From positions 70,438,047-70,502,046 of the forward strand of contig OZ024854.1 in the NCBI GenBank assembly GCA_964017155.1: a stretch of DNA of 64,000 nucleotides, written 5' to 3'. The position numbers and the translations under genes were made by a program. The notes under the pieces were generated by a model that saw only the letters and a program-made list of their open reading frames with translations, was not told the origin of the DNA and did not search any database. The stretch is from Oasisia sp. SBJ-2009. Its lineage: Eukaryota > Annelida > Polychaeta > Sabellida > Siboglinidae. Below are positions 25,134-39,700 of this stretch, in pieces (within the stretch, counting starts at the first letter, position 1; each line of letters starts with the position of its first letter).

Positions 25134-28100
25134 TGATACTTGATTTTGTTAACTCAATCAATTATAATTATCTTGCGCATATTAATGTTTTATATACAGC
25201 GCGTCTTAGCAGACTTTTGAGGTCGAAAAGACAGCGTGGTCGGCATAAACAAACTGTTTATTGCTCATTCCATATGCACAGCGCAGTAACATGCACCGCT
25301 GCGCTTGCGACTGTCACAAATCGCGCTGTCTTTTCGACCTCAACAGTTTGCCAAGACGCGCTGTTTATAAAACATAAATACGCGCAAGATGATTGTAATT
25401 GAATGAATTAATTTAATCAAGTATCAAATGTTGGCCAAAAATAGTGATATAATAGCAACATTGAGGTGGGTCCGACTTGTACATAAGTGCCAAATAGTGA
25501 AATAGTGACCGCTGCGCTTGCGACTGGCACAAATCGCGCTGTCTTTTCGACCTCAAAAGTTTGCCAAGACGCGCTGTTTATAAAACATAAATACGCGCAA
25601 GATGATTATAATTGAACGAATTAATTTAATCAATTATCAAATGTTGGCAAAAATACTGATATAATAGCAACATTGAGGTGGGTCCGACTTGTACATAAGT
25701 GCCAAATAGTGAAATACTGAACACAAATTGAGAGTATACGTGCTTTTATGAGAGAGTGCGCGTGAAAGTACGCGCCCGCAAGAGTAGGCATTCATGTACA
25801 AGTCGGGCCCACCTCAATTTTGGTATTATAACTGTATCTTTGCCAATATCTGATACTTGATTTTGTTAATTCAATCAATTATAATCATCTTGAGCATATT
25901 AATATTTTATATACAGCGCGTCTTAGCAGACTTTTGAGGTCGAAAAGACAGCGTGGTCGGCATAAACAAACTGTTTATTGCTCATTCCATATGCACCGCT
26001 GCGCTTGCGACTGTCACAAATCGCGCTGTCTTTTCGACCTCAACAGTTTGCCAAGACGCGCTGTTTATAAAACATAAATACGCGCAAGATGATTGTAATT
26101 GAATGAATTAATTTAATCAAGTATCAAATGTTGGCAAAAATACTGATATAATAGCAACTTTGAGGTGGGTCCGACTTGTACATAAGTGCCAAATAGTGAA
26201 ATTCTGAACAAAAATTGAGAGTATACGTGTTTTTATGAGAGAGTGCGCGTGAAGGTACGCGCCCGCAAGAGTAGGCATTGATGTACAAGTCGGGCCCACC
26301 TCAATTTTGGTATTATAACTGTATCTTTGCCAATATTTGATACTTGATTTTGTTAACTCAATCAATTATAATCATCTTGCGCATATTAATGTTTTATATA
26401 CAGCGCGTCTTAGCAGACATTTGAAGTCGAAAAGACAGCGTGGTCGGCATAAACAAACTGTTTATTGCTCATTCCATATGCACAGCGCAGTAACATGCAC
26501 CGCTGCGCTTGCGACTGGCACAAATCGCGCTGTCTTTTCGACCTCAACAGTTTGCCAAGACGCGCTGTTTATAAAACATAAATACGCGCAAGATGATTGT
26601 AATTGAATGAATTAATTTAATCAAGTATCAAATGTTGGCAAAAATACTGATATAATAGCAACTTTGAGCTGGGTCCGACTTGTACATAAGTGCCAAATAG
26701 TGAAATTCTGAACAAAAATTGAGAGTATACGTGCTTTTATGAGAGAGTGCGCGTGAAAGTACGCGCCCGCAAGAGTAGGCATTCATGTACAAGTCGGGCC
26801 CACCTCAATTTTGGTATTATAACTGTATCTTTGCCAATATTTGATACTTGATTTTGTTAACTCAATCAATTATAATCATCTTGCGCATATTAATGTTTTA
26901 TATACAGCGCGTCTTAGCAGACATTTGAGGTCGAAAAGACAGCGTGGTCGGCATAAACAAACTGTTTATTGCTCATTCCATATGCACAGCGCAGTAATAT
27001 GCACCGCTGCGCTTGCGACTGGCACAAATCGCGCTGTCTTTTCGACCACAACAGTTTGCCAAGACGCGCTGTTTATAAAACATAAATACGCGCAAGATGA
27101 TTATAATTGAATGAATTAATTTAATCAATTATCACATGTTGGCAAAAATACTGATATAATAGCAACATTGAGGTGGGTCCGACTTGTACATAAGTGCCAA
27201 ATAGTGAAATACTGAACACAAATTGAGAGTATACGTGCTTTTATGAGAGAGTGCGCGTGAAAGTACGCGCCCGCAAGAGTAGGCATTCATGTACAAGTCG
27301 GGCCCACCTCAATTTTGGTATTATAACTGTATCTTTGCCAATATCTGATACTTGATTTTGTTAATTCAATCAATTATAATCATCTTGAGCATATTAATAT
27401 TTTATATACAGCGCGTCTTAGCAGACTTTTGAGGTCGAAAAGACAGCGTGGTCGGCATAAACAAACTGTTTATTGCTCATTCCATATGCACCGCTGCGCT
27501 TGCGACTGTCACAAATCGCGCTGTCTTTTCGACCTCAACAGTTTGCCAAGACGCGCTGTTTATAAAACATAAATACGCGCAAGATGATTGTAATTGAATG
27601 AATTAATTTAATCAAGTATCAAATGTTGGCAAAAATACTGATATAATAGCAACTTTGAGGTGGGTCCGACTTGTACATAAGTGCCAAATAGTGAAATTCT
27701 GAAAAAAAATTGAGAGTATACGTGCTTTTATGAGAGAGTGCGCGTGAAGGTACGCGCCCGCAAGAGTAGGCATTGATGTACAAGTCGGGCCCACCTCAAT
27801 TTTGGTATTATAACTGTATCTTTGCCAATATTTGATACTTGATTTTGTTAACTCAATCAATTATAATCATCTTGCGCATATTAATGTTTTATATACAGCG
27901 CGTCTTAGCAGACTTTTGAGGTCGAAAAGACAGCGTGGTCGGCATAAACAAACTGTTTATTGCTCATTCCATATGCACAGCGCAGTAACATGCACCGCTG
28001 CGCTTGCGACTGTCACAAATCGCGCTGTCTTTTCGACCTCAACAGTTTGCCAAGACGCGCTGTTTATAAAACATAAATACGCGCAAGATGATTGTAATTG

Positions 28101-31100
28101 AATGAATTAATTTAATCAAGTATCAAATGTTGGCCAAAAATAGTGATATAATAGCAACATTGAGGTGGGTCCGACTTGTACATAAGTGCCAAATAGTGAA
28201 ATAGTGACCGCTGCGCTTGCGACTGGCACAAATCGCGCTGTCTTTTCGACCTCAAAAGTTTGCCAAGACGCGCTGTTTATAAAACATAAATACGCGCAAG
28301 ATGATTATAATTGAACGAATTAATTTAATCAATTATCAAATGTTGGCAAAAATACTGATATAATAGCAACATTGAGGTGGGTCCGACTTGTACATAAGTG
28401 CCAAATAGTGAAATACTGAACACAAATTGAGAGTATACGTGCTTTTATGAGAGAGTGCGCGTGAAAGTACGCGCCCGCAAGAGTAGGCATTCATGTACAA
28501 GTCGGGCCCACCTCAATTTTGGTATTATAACTGTATCTTTGCCAATATCTGATACTTGATTTTGTTAATTCAATCAATTATAATCATCTTGAGCATATTA
28601 ATATTTTATATACAGCGCGTCTTAGCAGACTTTTGAGGTCGAAAAGACAGCGTGGTCGGCATAAACAAACTGTTTATTGCTCATTCCATATGCACCGCTG
28701 CGCTTGCGACTGTCACAAATCGCGCTGTCTTTTCGACCTCAACAGTTTGCCAAGACGCGCTGTTTATAAAACATAAATACGCGCAAGATGATTGTAATTG
28801 AATGAATTAATTTAATCAAGTATCAAATGTTGGCAAAAATACTGATATAATAGCAACTTTGAGGTGGGTCCGACTTGTACATAAGTGCCAAATAGTGAAA
28901 TTCTGAACAAAAATTGAGAGTATACGTGTTTTTATGAGAGAGTGCGCGTGAAGGTACGCGCCCGCAAGAGTAGGCATTGATGTACAAGTCGGGCCCACCT
29001 CAATTTTGGTATTATAACTGTATCTTTGCCAATATTTGATACTTGATTTTGTTAACTCAATCAATTATAATCATCTTGCGCATATTAATGTTTTATATAC
29101 AGCGCGTCTTAGCAGACATTTGAAGTCGAAAAGACAGCGTGGTCGGCATAAACAAACTGTTTATTGCTCATTCCATATGCACAGCGCAGTAACATGCACC
29201 GCTGCGCTTGCGACTGGCACAAATCGCGCTGTCTTTTCGACCTCAACAGTTTGCCAAGACGCGCTGTTTATAAAACATAAATACGCGCAAGATGATTGTA
29301 ATTGAATGAATTAATTTAATCAAGTATCAAATGTTGGCAAAAATACTGATATAATAGCAACTTTGAGCTGGGTCCGACTTGTACATAAGTGCCAAATAGT
29401 GAAATTCTGAACAAAAATTGAGAGTATACGTGCTTTTATGAGAGAGTGCGCGTGAAAGTACGCGCCCGCAAGAGTAGGCATTCATGTACAAGTCGGGCCC
29501 ACCTCAATTTTGGTATTATAACTGTATCTTTGCCAATATTTGATACTTGATTTTGTTAACTCAATCAATTATAATCATCTTGCGCATATTAATGTTTTAT
29601 ATACAGCGCGTCTTAGCAGACATTTGAGGTCGAAAAGACAGCGTGGTCGGCATAAACAAACTGTTTATTGCTCATTCCATATGCACAGCGCAGTAATATG
29701 CACCGCTGCGCTTGCGACTGGCACAAATCGCGCTGTCTTTTCGACCACAACAGTTTGCCAAGACGCGCTGTTTATAAAACATAAATACGCGCAAGATGAT
29801 TATAATTGAATGAATTAATTTAATCAATTATCACATGTTGGCAAAAATACTGATATAATAGCAACATTGAGGTGGGTCCGACTTGTACATAAGTGCCAAA
29901 TAGTGAAATACTGAACACAAATTGAGAGTATACGTGCTTTTATGAGAGAGTGCGCGTGAAAGTACGCGACCGCAAGAGTAGGCATTCATGTACAAGTCGG
30001 GCCCACCTCAATTTTGGTATTATAATTGTATCTTTGCCAATATCTGATACTTGATTTTGTTAATTCAATCAATTATAATCATCTTGCGCATATTAATATT
30101 TTATATACAGCGCGTCTTAGCAGACTTTTGAGGTCGAAAAGACAGCGTGGTCGGCATAAACAAACTGTTTATTGCTCATTCCATATGCACCGCTGCGCTT
30201 GCGACTGTCACAAATCGCGCTGTCTTTTCGACCTCAACAGTTTGCCAAGACGCGCTGTTTATAAAACATAAATACGCGCAAGATGATTGTAATTGAATGA
30301 AGTAATTTAATCAAGTATCAAATGTTGGCAAAAATACTGATATAATAGCAATTTTGAGGTGGGTCCGACTTGTACATAAGTGCCAAATAGTGAAATTCTG
30401 AACAAAAATTGAGAGTATACGTGCTTTTATGAGAGAGTGCGCGTGAAAGTACGCGCCCGCAAGAGTAGGCATTCATGTACAAGTCGGGTCCACCTCAATT
30501 TTGGTATTATAACTGTATCTTTGCCAATATTTGATACTTGATTTTGTTAACTCAATCAATTATAATTATCTTGCGCATATTAATGTTTTATATACAGCGC
30601 GTCTTAACAGACTTTTGAGGTCGAAAAGACAGCGTGGTCGGCATAAACAAACTGTTTATTGCTCTTTCCATATGCACAGCGCAGTAACATGCACCGCTGC
30701 GCTTGCGACTGTCACAAATCGCGCTGTCTTTTCGACCTCAACAGTTTGCCAAGACGCGCTGTTTATAAAACATAAATACGCGCAAGATGATTGTAATTGA
30801 ATGAATTAATTTAATCAAGTATCAAATATTGGCCAAAAATAGTGATATAATAGCAACATTGAGGTGGGTCCGACTTGTACATAAGTGCGAAATAGTGAAA
30901 TAGTGACCGCTGCGCTTGCGACTGGCACAAATCGCGCTGTCTTTTCGACCTCAAAAGTTTGCCAAGACGCGCTGTTTATAAAACATAAATACGCGCAAGA
31001 TGATTATAATTGAATGAATTAATTTAATCAATTATCAAATGTTTGCAAAAATACTGATATAATAGCAACATTGAGGTGGGTCCGACTTGTATATAAGTGC

Positions 31101-31735
31101 CAAATAGTGAAATACTGAACACAAATTGAGAGTATACGTGCTTTTATGAGAGAGTGCGCGTGAAAGTACGCGCCCGCAAGAGTAGGCATTCATGTACAAG
31201 TCGGGCCCACCTCAATTTTGGTATTATAACTGTATCTTTGCCAATATCTGATACTTGATTTTGTTAATTCAATCAATTATAATCATCTTGAGCATATTAA
31301 TATTTTATATACAGCGCGTCTTAGCAGACTTTTGAGGTCGAAAAGACAGCGTGGTCGGCATAAACAAACTGTTTATTGCTCATTCCATATGCACCGCTGC
31401 GCTTGCGACTGTCACAAATCGCGCTGTCTTTTCGACCTCAACAGTTTGCCAAGACGCGCTGTTTATAAAACATAAATACGCGCAAGATGATTGTAATTGA
31501 ATGAATTAATTTAATCAAGTATCAAATGTTGGCAAAAATACTGATATAATAGCAACTTTGAGGTGGGTCCGACTTGTACATAAGTGCCAAATAGTGAAAT
31601 TCTGAACAAAAATTGAGAGTATACGTGCTTTTATGAGAGAGTGCGCGTGAAGGTACGCGCCCGCAAGAGTAGGCATTCATGTACAAGTCGGGCCCACCTC
31701 AATTTTGGTATTATAACTGTATCTTTGCCAATATT
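25134..31735 (+). repeat. HOR zone 4: about 2.4 copies of a 2699-bp pentamer
   Basis: Phase marks 25134, 25851, 26338, 26842, 27346 are repeated at 27833, 28550, 29037, 29541, 30045, and a partial third pass runs 30532, 31249, 31736. Spacings are 717, 487, 504, 504, 487. Copies one and two share rare variants at exactly 2699 bp: TTGAACGAATT (25613 and 28312), ACGTGTTTTTATG (26226 and 28925), TTTGAGCTGGG (26664 and 29363) and CGACCACAACAG (27044 and 29743). The third pass is more diverged and carries GTCTTAACAGAC. The nominal start is set by the phase mark; the true exchange point lies within the following few hundred bases. Confidence 0.88.
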
Positions 31736-32240
31736 TGATACTTGATTTTGTTAACTCAATCAATTATAATTATCTTGCGCATATTAATGTTTTATATATA
31801 GCGCGTCTTAGCAGACTTTTGAGGTCGAAAAGACAGCGTGGTCGGCATAAACAAACTGTTTATTGCTCATTCCATATGCACAGCGCAGTAACATGCACCG
31901 CTGCGCTTGCGACTGTCACAAATCGCGCTGTCTTTTCGACCTCAACAGTTTGCCAAGACGCGCTGTTTATAAAACATAAATACGCGCAAGATGATTGTAA
32001 TTGAATAAATTAATTTAATCAAGTATCAAATGTTGGCCAAAAATAGTGATATAATAGCAACATTGAGGTGGGTCCGACTTGTACATAAGTGCCAAATAGT
32101 GAAATTCTGAACAAAAATTGAGAGTATACGTGCTTTTATGAGAGAGTGCGCGTGAAGGTACGCGCCCGCAAGAGTAGGCATTGATGTACAAGTCGGGCCC
32201 ACCTCAATTTTGGTATTATAACTGTATCTTTGCCAATATT

Positions 32241-35200
32241 TGATACTTGATTTTGTTAACTCAATCAATTATAATCATCTTGCGCATATTAATGTTTTAT
32301 ATACAGCGCGTCTTAGCAGACATTTGAGGTCGAAAAGACAGCGTGGTCGGCATAAACAAACTGTTTATTGCTCATTCCATATGCACAGCGCAGTAACATG
32401 CACCGCTGCGCTTGCGACTGGCACAAATCGCGCTGTCTTTTCGACCTCAACAGTTTGCCAAGACGCGCTGTTTATAAAACATAAATACGCGCAAGATGAT
32501 TATAATTGAATGAATTAATTTAATCAATTATCAAATGTTGGCAAAAATACAGATATAATAGCAACATTGAGGTGGGTCCGACTTGTACATCAGTGCCAAA
32601 TAGTGAAATACTGAACACAAATTGAGAGTATACGTGCTTTTGTGAGAGAGTGCGCGTGAAAGTACGCGACCGCAAGAGTAGGCATTCATGTACAAGTCGG
32701 GCCCACCTCAATTTTGGTATTATAACTGTATCTTTGCCAATATCTGATACTTGATTTTGTTAATTCAATCAATTATAATCATCTTGCGCATATTAATATT
32801 TTATATACAGCGCGTCTTAGCAGACTTTTGAGGTCGAAAAGAGAGCGTGGTCGGCATAAACAAACTGTTTATTGCTCATTCCATATGCACCGCTGCGCTT
32901 GCGACTGTCACAAATCGCGCTGTCTTTTCGACCTCAACAGTTTGCCAAGACGCGCTGTTTATAAAACATAAATACGCGCAAGATGATTGTAATTGAATGA
33001 ATTAATTTAATCAAGTATCAAATATTGGCAAAAATACTGATATAATAGCAATTTTGAGGTGGGTCCGACTTGTACATAAGTGCCAAATAGTGAAATTCTG
33101 AACAAAAATTGAGAGTATACGTGCTTTTATGAGAGAGTGCGCGTGAAAGTACGCGCCCGCAAGAGTAGGCATTCATGTACAAGTCGGGCCCACCTCAATT
33201 TTGGTATTATAACTGTATCTTTGCCAATATCTGATACTTGATTTTGTTAATTCAATCAATTATAATCATCTTGCGCAAATTAATATTTTATATACAGCGC
33301 GTCTTAGCAGACTTTTGAGGTCGAAAAGACAGCGTGGTCGGCATAAACAAACTGTTTATTGCTCATTCCATATGCACAGCGCAGTAACATGCACCGCTGC
33401 GCTTGCGACTGGCACAAATCGCGCTGTCTTTTCGACCTCAACAGTTTGCCAAGACGCGCTGTTTATAAAACATAAATACGCGCAAGATGATTATAATTGA
33501 ATGAATTAATTTAATCAATTATCAAATGTTGGCAAAAATACTGATATAATAGCAACATTGAGGTGGGTCCGACTTGTACATAAGTGCCAAATAGTGAAAT
33601 ACTGAACACAAATTGAGAGTATACGTGCTTTTATGAGAGAGTGCGCGTGAAAGTACGCGACCGCAAGAGTAGGCATTCATGTACAAGTCGGGCCCACCTC
33701 AATTTTGGTATTATAACTGTATCTTTGCCAATATTTGATACTTGATTTTGTTAATTCAATCAATTATAATCATCTTGCGCATATTAATGTTTTATATACA
33801 GCGCGTCTTAGCAGACTTTTGAGGTCGACAAGACAGCGTGGTCGGCATAAACAAACTGTTTATTGCTCATTCCATATGCACAGCGCAGTAACATGCACCG
33901 CTGCGCTTGCGACTGTCACAAATCGCGCTGTCTTTTCGACCTCAACAGTTTGCCAAGACGCGCTGTTTATAAAACATAAATACGCGCAAGATGATTGTAA
34001 TTGAATGAATTAATTTAATCAAGTATCAAATGTGGGCAAAAATACTGATATAATAGCAACTTTGAGGTGGGTCCGACTTGTACATAAGTGCCAAATAGTG
34101 AAATTCTGAACAAAAATTGAGAGTATACGTGCTTTTATGAGAGAGTGCGCGTGAAGGTACGCGCCCGCAAGAGTAGGCATTCATGTACAAGTCGGGCCCA
34201 CCTCAATTTTGGTATTATAACTGTATCTTTGCCAATATTTGATACTTGATTTTGTTAACTCAATCAATTATAATTATCTTGCGCATATTAATGTTTTATA
34301 TACAGCGCGTCTTAACAGACTTTTGAGGTCGAAAAGCCAGCGTGGTCGGCATAAACAAACTGTTTATTGCTCATTCCATATGCACCGCTGCGCTTGCGAC
34401 TGTCACAAATCGCGCTGTCTTTTCGACCTCAACAGTTTGCAAAGACGCGCTGTTTATAAAACATAAATACGCGCAAGATGATTGTAATTGAATAAATTAA
34501 TTTAATCAAGTATCAAATGTTGGCCAAAAATAGTGATATAATAGCAACATTGAGGTGGGTCCGACTTGTACATAAGTGCCAAATAGTGAAATTCTGAACA
34601 AAAATTGAGAGTATACGTGCTTTTATGAGAGAGTGCGCGTGAAGGTACGCGCCCGCAAGAGTAGGCATTGATGTACAAGTCGGGCCCACCTCAATTTTGG
34701 TATTATAACTGTATCTTTGCCAATATTTGATACTTGATTTTGTTAACTCAATCAATTATAATCATCTTGCGCATATTAATGTTTTATATACAGCGCGTCT
34801 TAGCAGACATTTGAGGTCGAAAAGACAGCGTGGTCGGCATAAACAAACTGTTTATTGCTCATTCCATATGCACAGCGCAGTAACATGCACCGCTGCGCTT
34901 GCGACTGGCACAAATCGCGCTGTCTTTTCGACCTCAACAGTTTGCAAAGACGCGCTGTTTATAAAACATAAATACGCGCAAGATGATTATAATTGAATGA
35001 ATTAATTTAATCAATTATCAAATGTTGGCAAAAATACAGATATAATAGCAACATTGAGGTGGGTCCGACTTGTACATAAGTGCCAAATAGTGAAATACTG
35101 AACACAAATTGAGAGTATACGTGCTTTTGTGAGAGAGTGCGCGTGAAAGTACGCGACCGCAAGAGTAGGCATTCATGTACAAGTCGGGCCCACCTCAATT

Positions 35201-36726
35201 TTGGTATTATAACTGTATCTTTGCCAATATCTGATACTTGATTTTGTTAATTCAATCAATTATAATCATCTTGCGCATATTAATATTTTATATACAGCGC
35301 GTCTTAGCAGACTTTTGAGGTCGAAAAGAGAGCGTGGTCGGCATAAACAAACTGTTTATTGCTCATTCCATATGCACCGCTGCGCTTGCGACTGTCACAA
35401 ATCGCGCTGTCTTTTCGACCTCAACAGTTTGCCAAGACGCGCTGTTTATAAAACATAAATACGCGCAAGATGATTGTAATTGAATGAATTAATTTAATCA
35501 AGTATCAAATGTTGGCAAAAATACTGATATAATAGCAATTTTGAGGTGGGTCCGACTTGTACATAAGTGCCAAATAGTGAAATTCTGAACAAAAATTGAG
35601 AGTATACGTGCTTTTATGAGAGAGTGCGCGTGAAAGTACGCGCCCGCAAGAGTAGGCATTCATGTACAAGTCGGGCCCACCTCAATTTTGGTATTATAAC
35701 TGTATCTTTGCCAATATCTGATACTTGATTTTGTTAATTCAATCAATTATAATCATCTTGCGCAAATTAATATTTTATATACAGCGCGTCTTAGCAGACT
35801 TTTGAGGTCGAAAAGACAGCGTGGTCGGCATAAACAAACTGTTTATTGCTCATTCCATATGCACAGCGCAGTAACATGCACCGCTGCGCTTGCTACTGGC
35901 ACAAATCGCGCTGTCTTTTCGACCTCAACAGTTTGCCAAGACGCGCTGTTTATAAAACATAAATACGCGCAAGATGATTATAATTGAATGAATTAATTTA
36001 ATCAATTATCAAATGTTGGCCAAAATACTGATATAATAGCAACATTGAGGTGGGTCCGACTTGTACATAAGTGCCAAATAGTGAAATACTGAACACAAAT
36101 TGAGAGTATACGTGCTTTTATGAGAGAGTGCGCGTGAAAGTACGCGACCGCAAGAGTAGGCATTCATGTACAAGTCGGGCCCACCTCAATTTTGGTATTA
36201 TAACTGTATCTTTGCCAATATTTGATACTTGATTTTGTTAATTCAATCAATTATAATCATCTTGCGCATATTAATGTTTTATATACAGCGCGTCTTAGCA
36301 GACTTTTGAGGTCGACAAGACAGCGTGGTCGGCATAAACAAACTGTTTATTGCTCATTCCATATGCACAGCGCAGTAACATGCACCGCTGCGCTTGCGAC
36401 TGTCACAAATCGCGCTGTCTTTTCGACCTCAACAGTTTGCCAAGACGCGCTGTTTATAAAACATAAATACGCGCAAGATGATTGTAATTGAATGAATTAA
36501 TTTAATCAAGTATCAAATGTGGGCAAAAATACTGATATAATAGCAACTTTGAGGTGGGTCCGACTTGTACATAAGTGCCAAATAGTGAAATTCTGAACAA
36601 AAATTGAGAGTATACGTGCTTTTATGAGAGAGTGCGCGTGAAGGTACGCGCCCGCAAGAGTAGGCATTCATGTACAAGTCGGGCCCACCTCAATTTTGGT
36701 ATTATAACTGTATCTTTGCCAATATT
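32241..36726 (+). repeat. HOR zone 5: 2487-bp pentamer, nearly two copies
   Basis: Phase marks 32241, 32745, 33232, 33736, 34240 recur at 34728, 35232, 35719, 36223, 36727. Spacings are 504, 487, 504, 504 and then 488. Shared private variants include GAAAAGAGAGCG (32838 and 35325), GTCGACAAGACAG (33826 and 36313), AAATGTGGGCAAAAATAC, and CTTTTGTGAGAG in the spacer. The 488-bp unit closes the first copy and carries a chimeric left arm. No doubled-arm unit is present in this zone. Confidence 0.86.
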
Positions 36727-39700
36727 TGATACTTGATTTTGTTAACTCAATCAATTATAATCATCTTGCGCATATTAATGTTTTATATACAGGGCGTCTT
36801 AGCAGACATTTGAGGTCGAAAAGACAGCGTGGTCGGCATAAACAAACTGTTTATTGCTCATTCCATATGCACAGCGCAGTAACATGCACCGCTGCGCTTG
36901 CGACTGGCACAAATCGCGCTGTCTTTTCGACCTCAACAGTTTGCCAAGACGCGCTGTTTATAAAACATAAATACGCGCAAGATGATTGTAATTGAATGAA
37001 TTAATTTAATCAAGTATCAAATATTGGCCAAAAATAGTGATATAATAGCAACATTGAGGTGGGTCCGACTTGTACATAAGTGCCAAATAGTGAAATAGTG
37101 ACCGCTGCGCTTGCGACTGGCACAAATCGCGCTGTCTTTTCGACCTCAAAAGTTTGCCAAGACGCGGTGTTTATAAAACATAAATACGCGCAAGATGATT
37201 ATAATTGAATGAATTAATTTAATCAATTATCAAATGTTGGCAAAAATACTGATATAATAGCAACATTGAGGTGGGTCCGACTTGTACATAAGTGCCAAAT
37301 AGTGAAATACTGAACACAAATTGAGAGTATACGTGCTTTTATGAGAGAGTGCGCGTGAAAGTACGCGCCCGCAAGAGTAGGCATTCATGTACAAGTCGGG
37401 CCCACCTCAATTTTGGTATTATAACTGTATCTTTGCCAATATCTGATACTTGATTTTGTTAATTCAATCAATTATAATCATCTTGAGCATATTAATATTT
37501 TATATACAGCGCGTCTTAGCAGACTTTTGAGGTCGAAAAGACAGCGTGGTCGGCATAAACAAACTGTTTATTGCTCATTCCATATGCAACGCTGCGCTTG
37601 CGACTGTCACAAATCGCGCTGTCTTTTCGACCTCAACAGTTTGCCAAGACGCGCTGTTTATAAAACATAAATACGCGCAAGATGATTGTAATTGAATGAA
37701 TTAATTTAATCAAGTATCAAATGTTGGCAAAAATACTGATATAATAGCAACTTTGAGGTGGGTCCGACTTGTACATAAGTGCCAAATAGTGAAATTCTGA
37801 ACAAAAATTGAGAGTATACGTGCTTTTATGAGAGAGTGCGCGTGAAGGTACGCGCCCGCAAGAGTAGGCATTCATGTACAAGTCGGGCCCACCTCAATTT
37901 TGGTATTATAACTGTATCTTTGCCAATATTTGATACTTGATTTTGTTAACTCAATCAATTATAATTATCTTGCGCATATTAATGTTTTATATACAGCGCG
38001 TCTTAGCAGACTTTTGAGGTCGAAAAGACAGCGTGGTCGGCATAAACAAACTGTTTATTGCTCATTCCATATGCACAGCGCAGTAACATGCACCGCTGCG
38101 CTTGCGACTGTCACAAATCGCGCTGTCTTTTCGACCTCAACAGTTTGCCAAGACGCGCTGTTTATAAAACATAAATACGCGCAAGATGATTGTAATTGAA
38201 TAAATTAATTTAATCAAGTATCAAATGTTGGCCAAAAATAGTGATATAATAGCAACATTGAGGTGGGTCCGACTTGTACATAAGTGCCAAATAGTGAAAT
38301 AGTGACCGCTGCGCTTGCGACTGGCACAAATCGCGCTGTCTTTTCGACCTCAACAGTTTGCCAAGACGCGCTGTTTATAAAACATAAATACCCGCAAGAT
38401 GATTGTAATTGAATGAATTAATTTAATCAAGTATCAAATGTTGGCAAAAATACTGATATAATAGCAACTTTGAGGTGGGTCCGACTTGTACATAAGTGCC
38501 AAATAGTGAAATTCTGAACAAAAATTGAGAGTATACGTGCTTTTATGAGAGAGTGCGCGTGAAAGTACGCGCCCGCAAGAGTAGGCATTCATGTACAAGT
38601 CGGGCCCACCTCAATTTTGGTATTATAACTGTATCTTTGCCAATATCTGATACTTGATTTTGTTAATTCAATCAATTATAATCATCTTGCGCATATTAAT
38701 ATTTTATATACAGCGCGTCTTAGCAGACTTTTGAGGTCGAAAAGACAGCGTGGTCGGCATAAACAAACTGTTTAATGCTCATTCCATATGCACCGCTGCG
38801 CTTGCGACTGTCACAAATCGCGCTGTCATTTCGACCTCAACAGTTTGCCAAGACGCGCTGTTTATAAAACATAAATACGCGCAATATGATTGTAATTGAA
38901 TGAATTAATTTAATCAAGTATCAAATGTTGGCAAAAATACTGATATAATAGCAACTTTGAGGTGGGTCCGACTTGTACATAAGTGCCAAATAGTGAAATT
39001 CTGAACACAAATTGAGAGTATACGTGCTTTTATGAGAGAGTGCGCGTGAAGGTACGCGCCCGCAAGAGTAGGCATTGATGTACAAGTCGGGCCCACCTCA
39101 ATTTTGGTATTATAACTGTATCTTTGCCAATATTTGATACTTGATTTTGTTAACTCAATCAATTATAATCATCTTGCGCATATTAATGTTTTATATACAG
39201 CGCGTCTTAGCAGACATTTGAGGTCGAAAAGACAGCGTGGTCGGCATAAACAAACTGTTTATTGCTCATTCCATATGCACAGCGCAGTAACATGCACCGC
39301 TGCGCTTGCGACTGGCACAAATCGCGCTGTCTTTTCGACCTCAACAGTTTGCCAAGACGCGCTGTTTATAAAACATAAATACGCGCAAGATGATTATAAT
39401 TGAATGAATTAATTTAATCAATTATCAAATGTTGGCAAAAATACTGATATAATAGCAACTTTGAGGTGGGTCCGACTTGTACATAAGTGCCAAATAGTGA
39501 AATTCTGAAAACAAATTGAGAGTATACGTGCTTTTTATGAGAGAGTGCGCGTGAAGGTACGCGCCCGCAAGTGTAGGCATTTATGTACAAGTCGGGCCCA
39601 CCTCAATGTTGGTATTATAACTGTATCTTTGCCAATATTTGATACTTGATTTTGTTAACTCAATCAATTATAATCATCTTGCGCATATTAATGTTTTATA

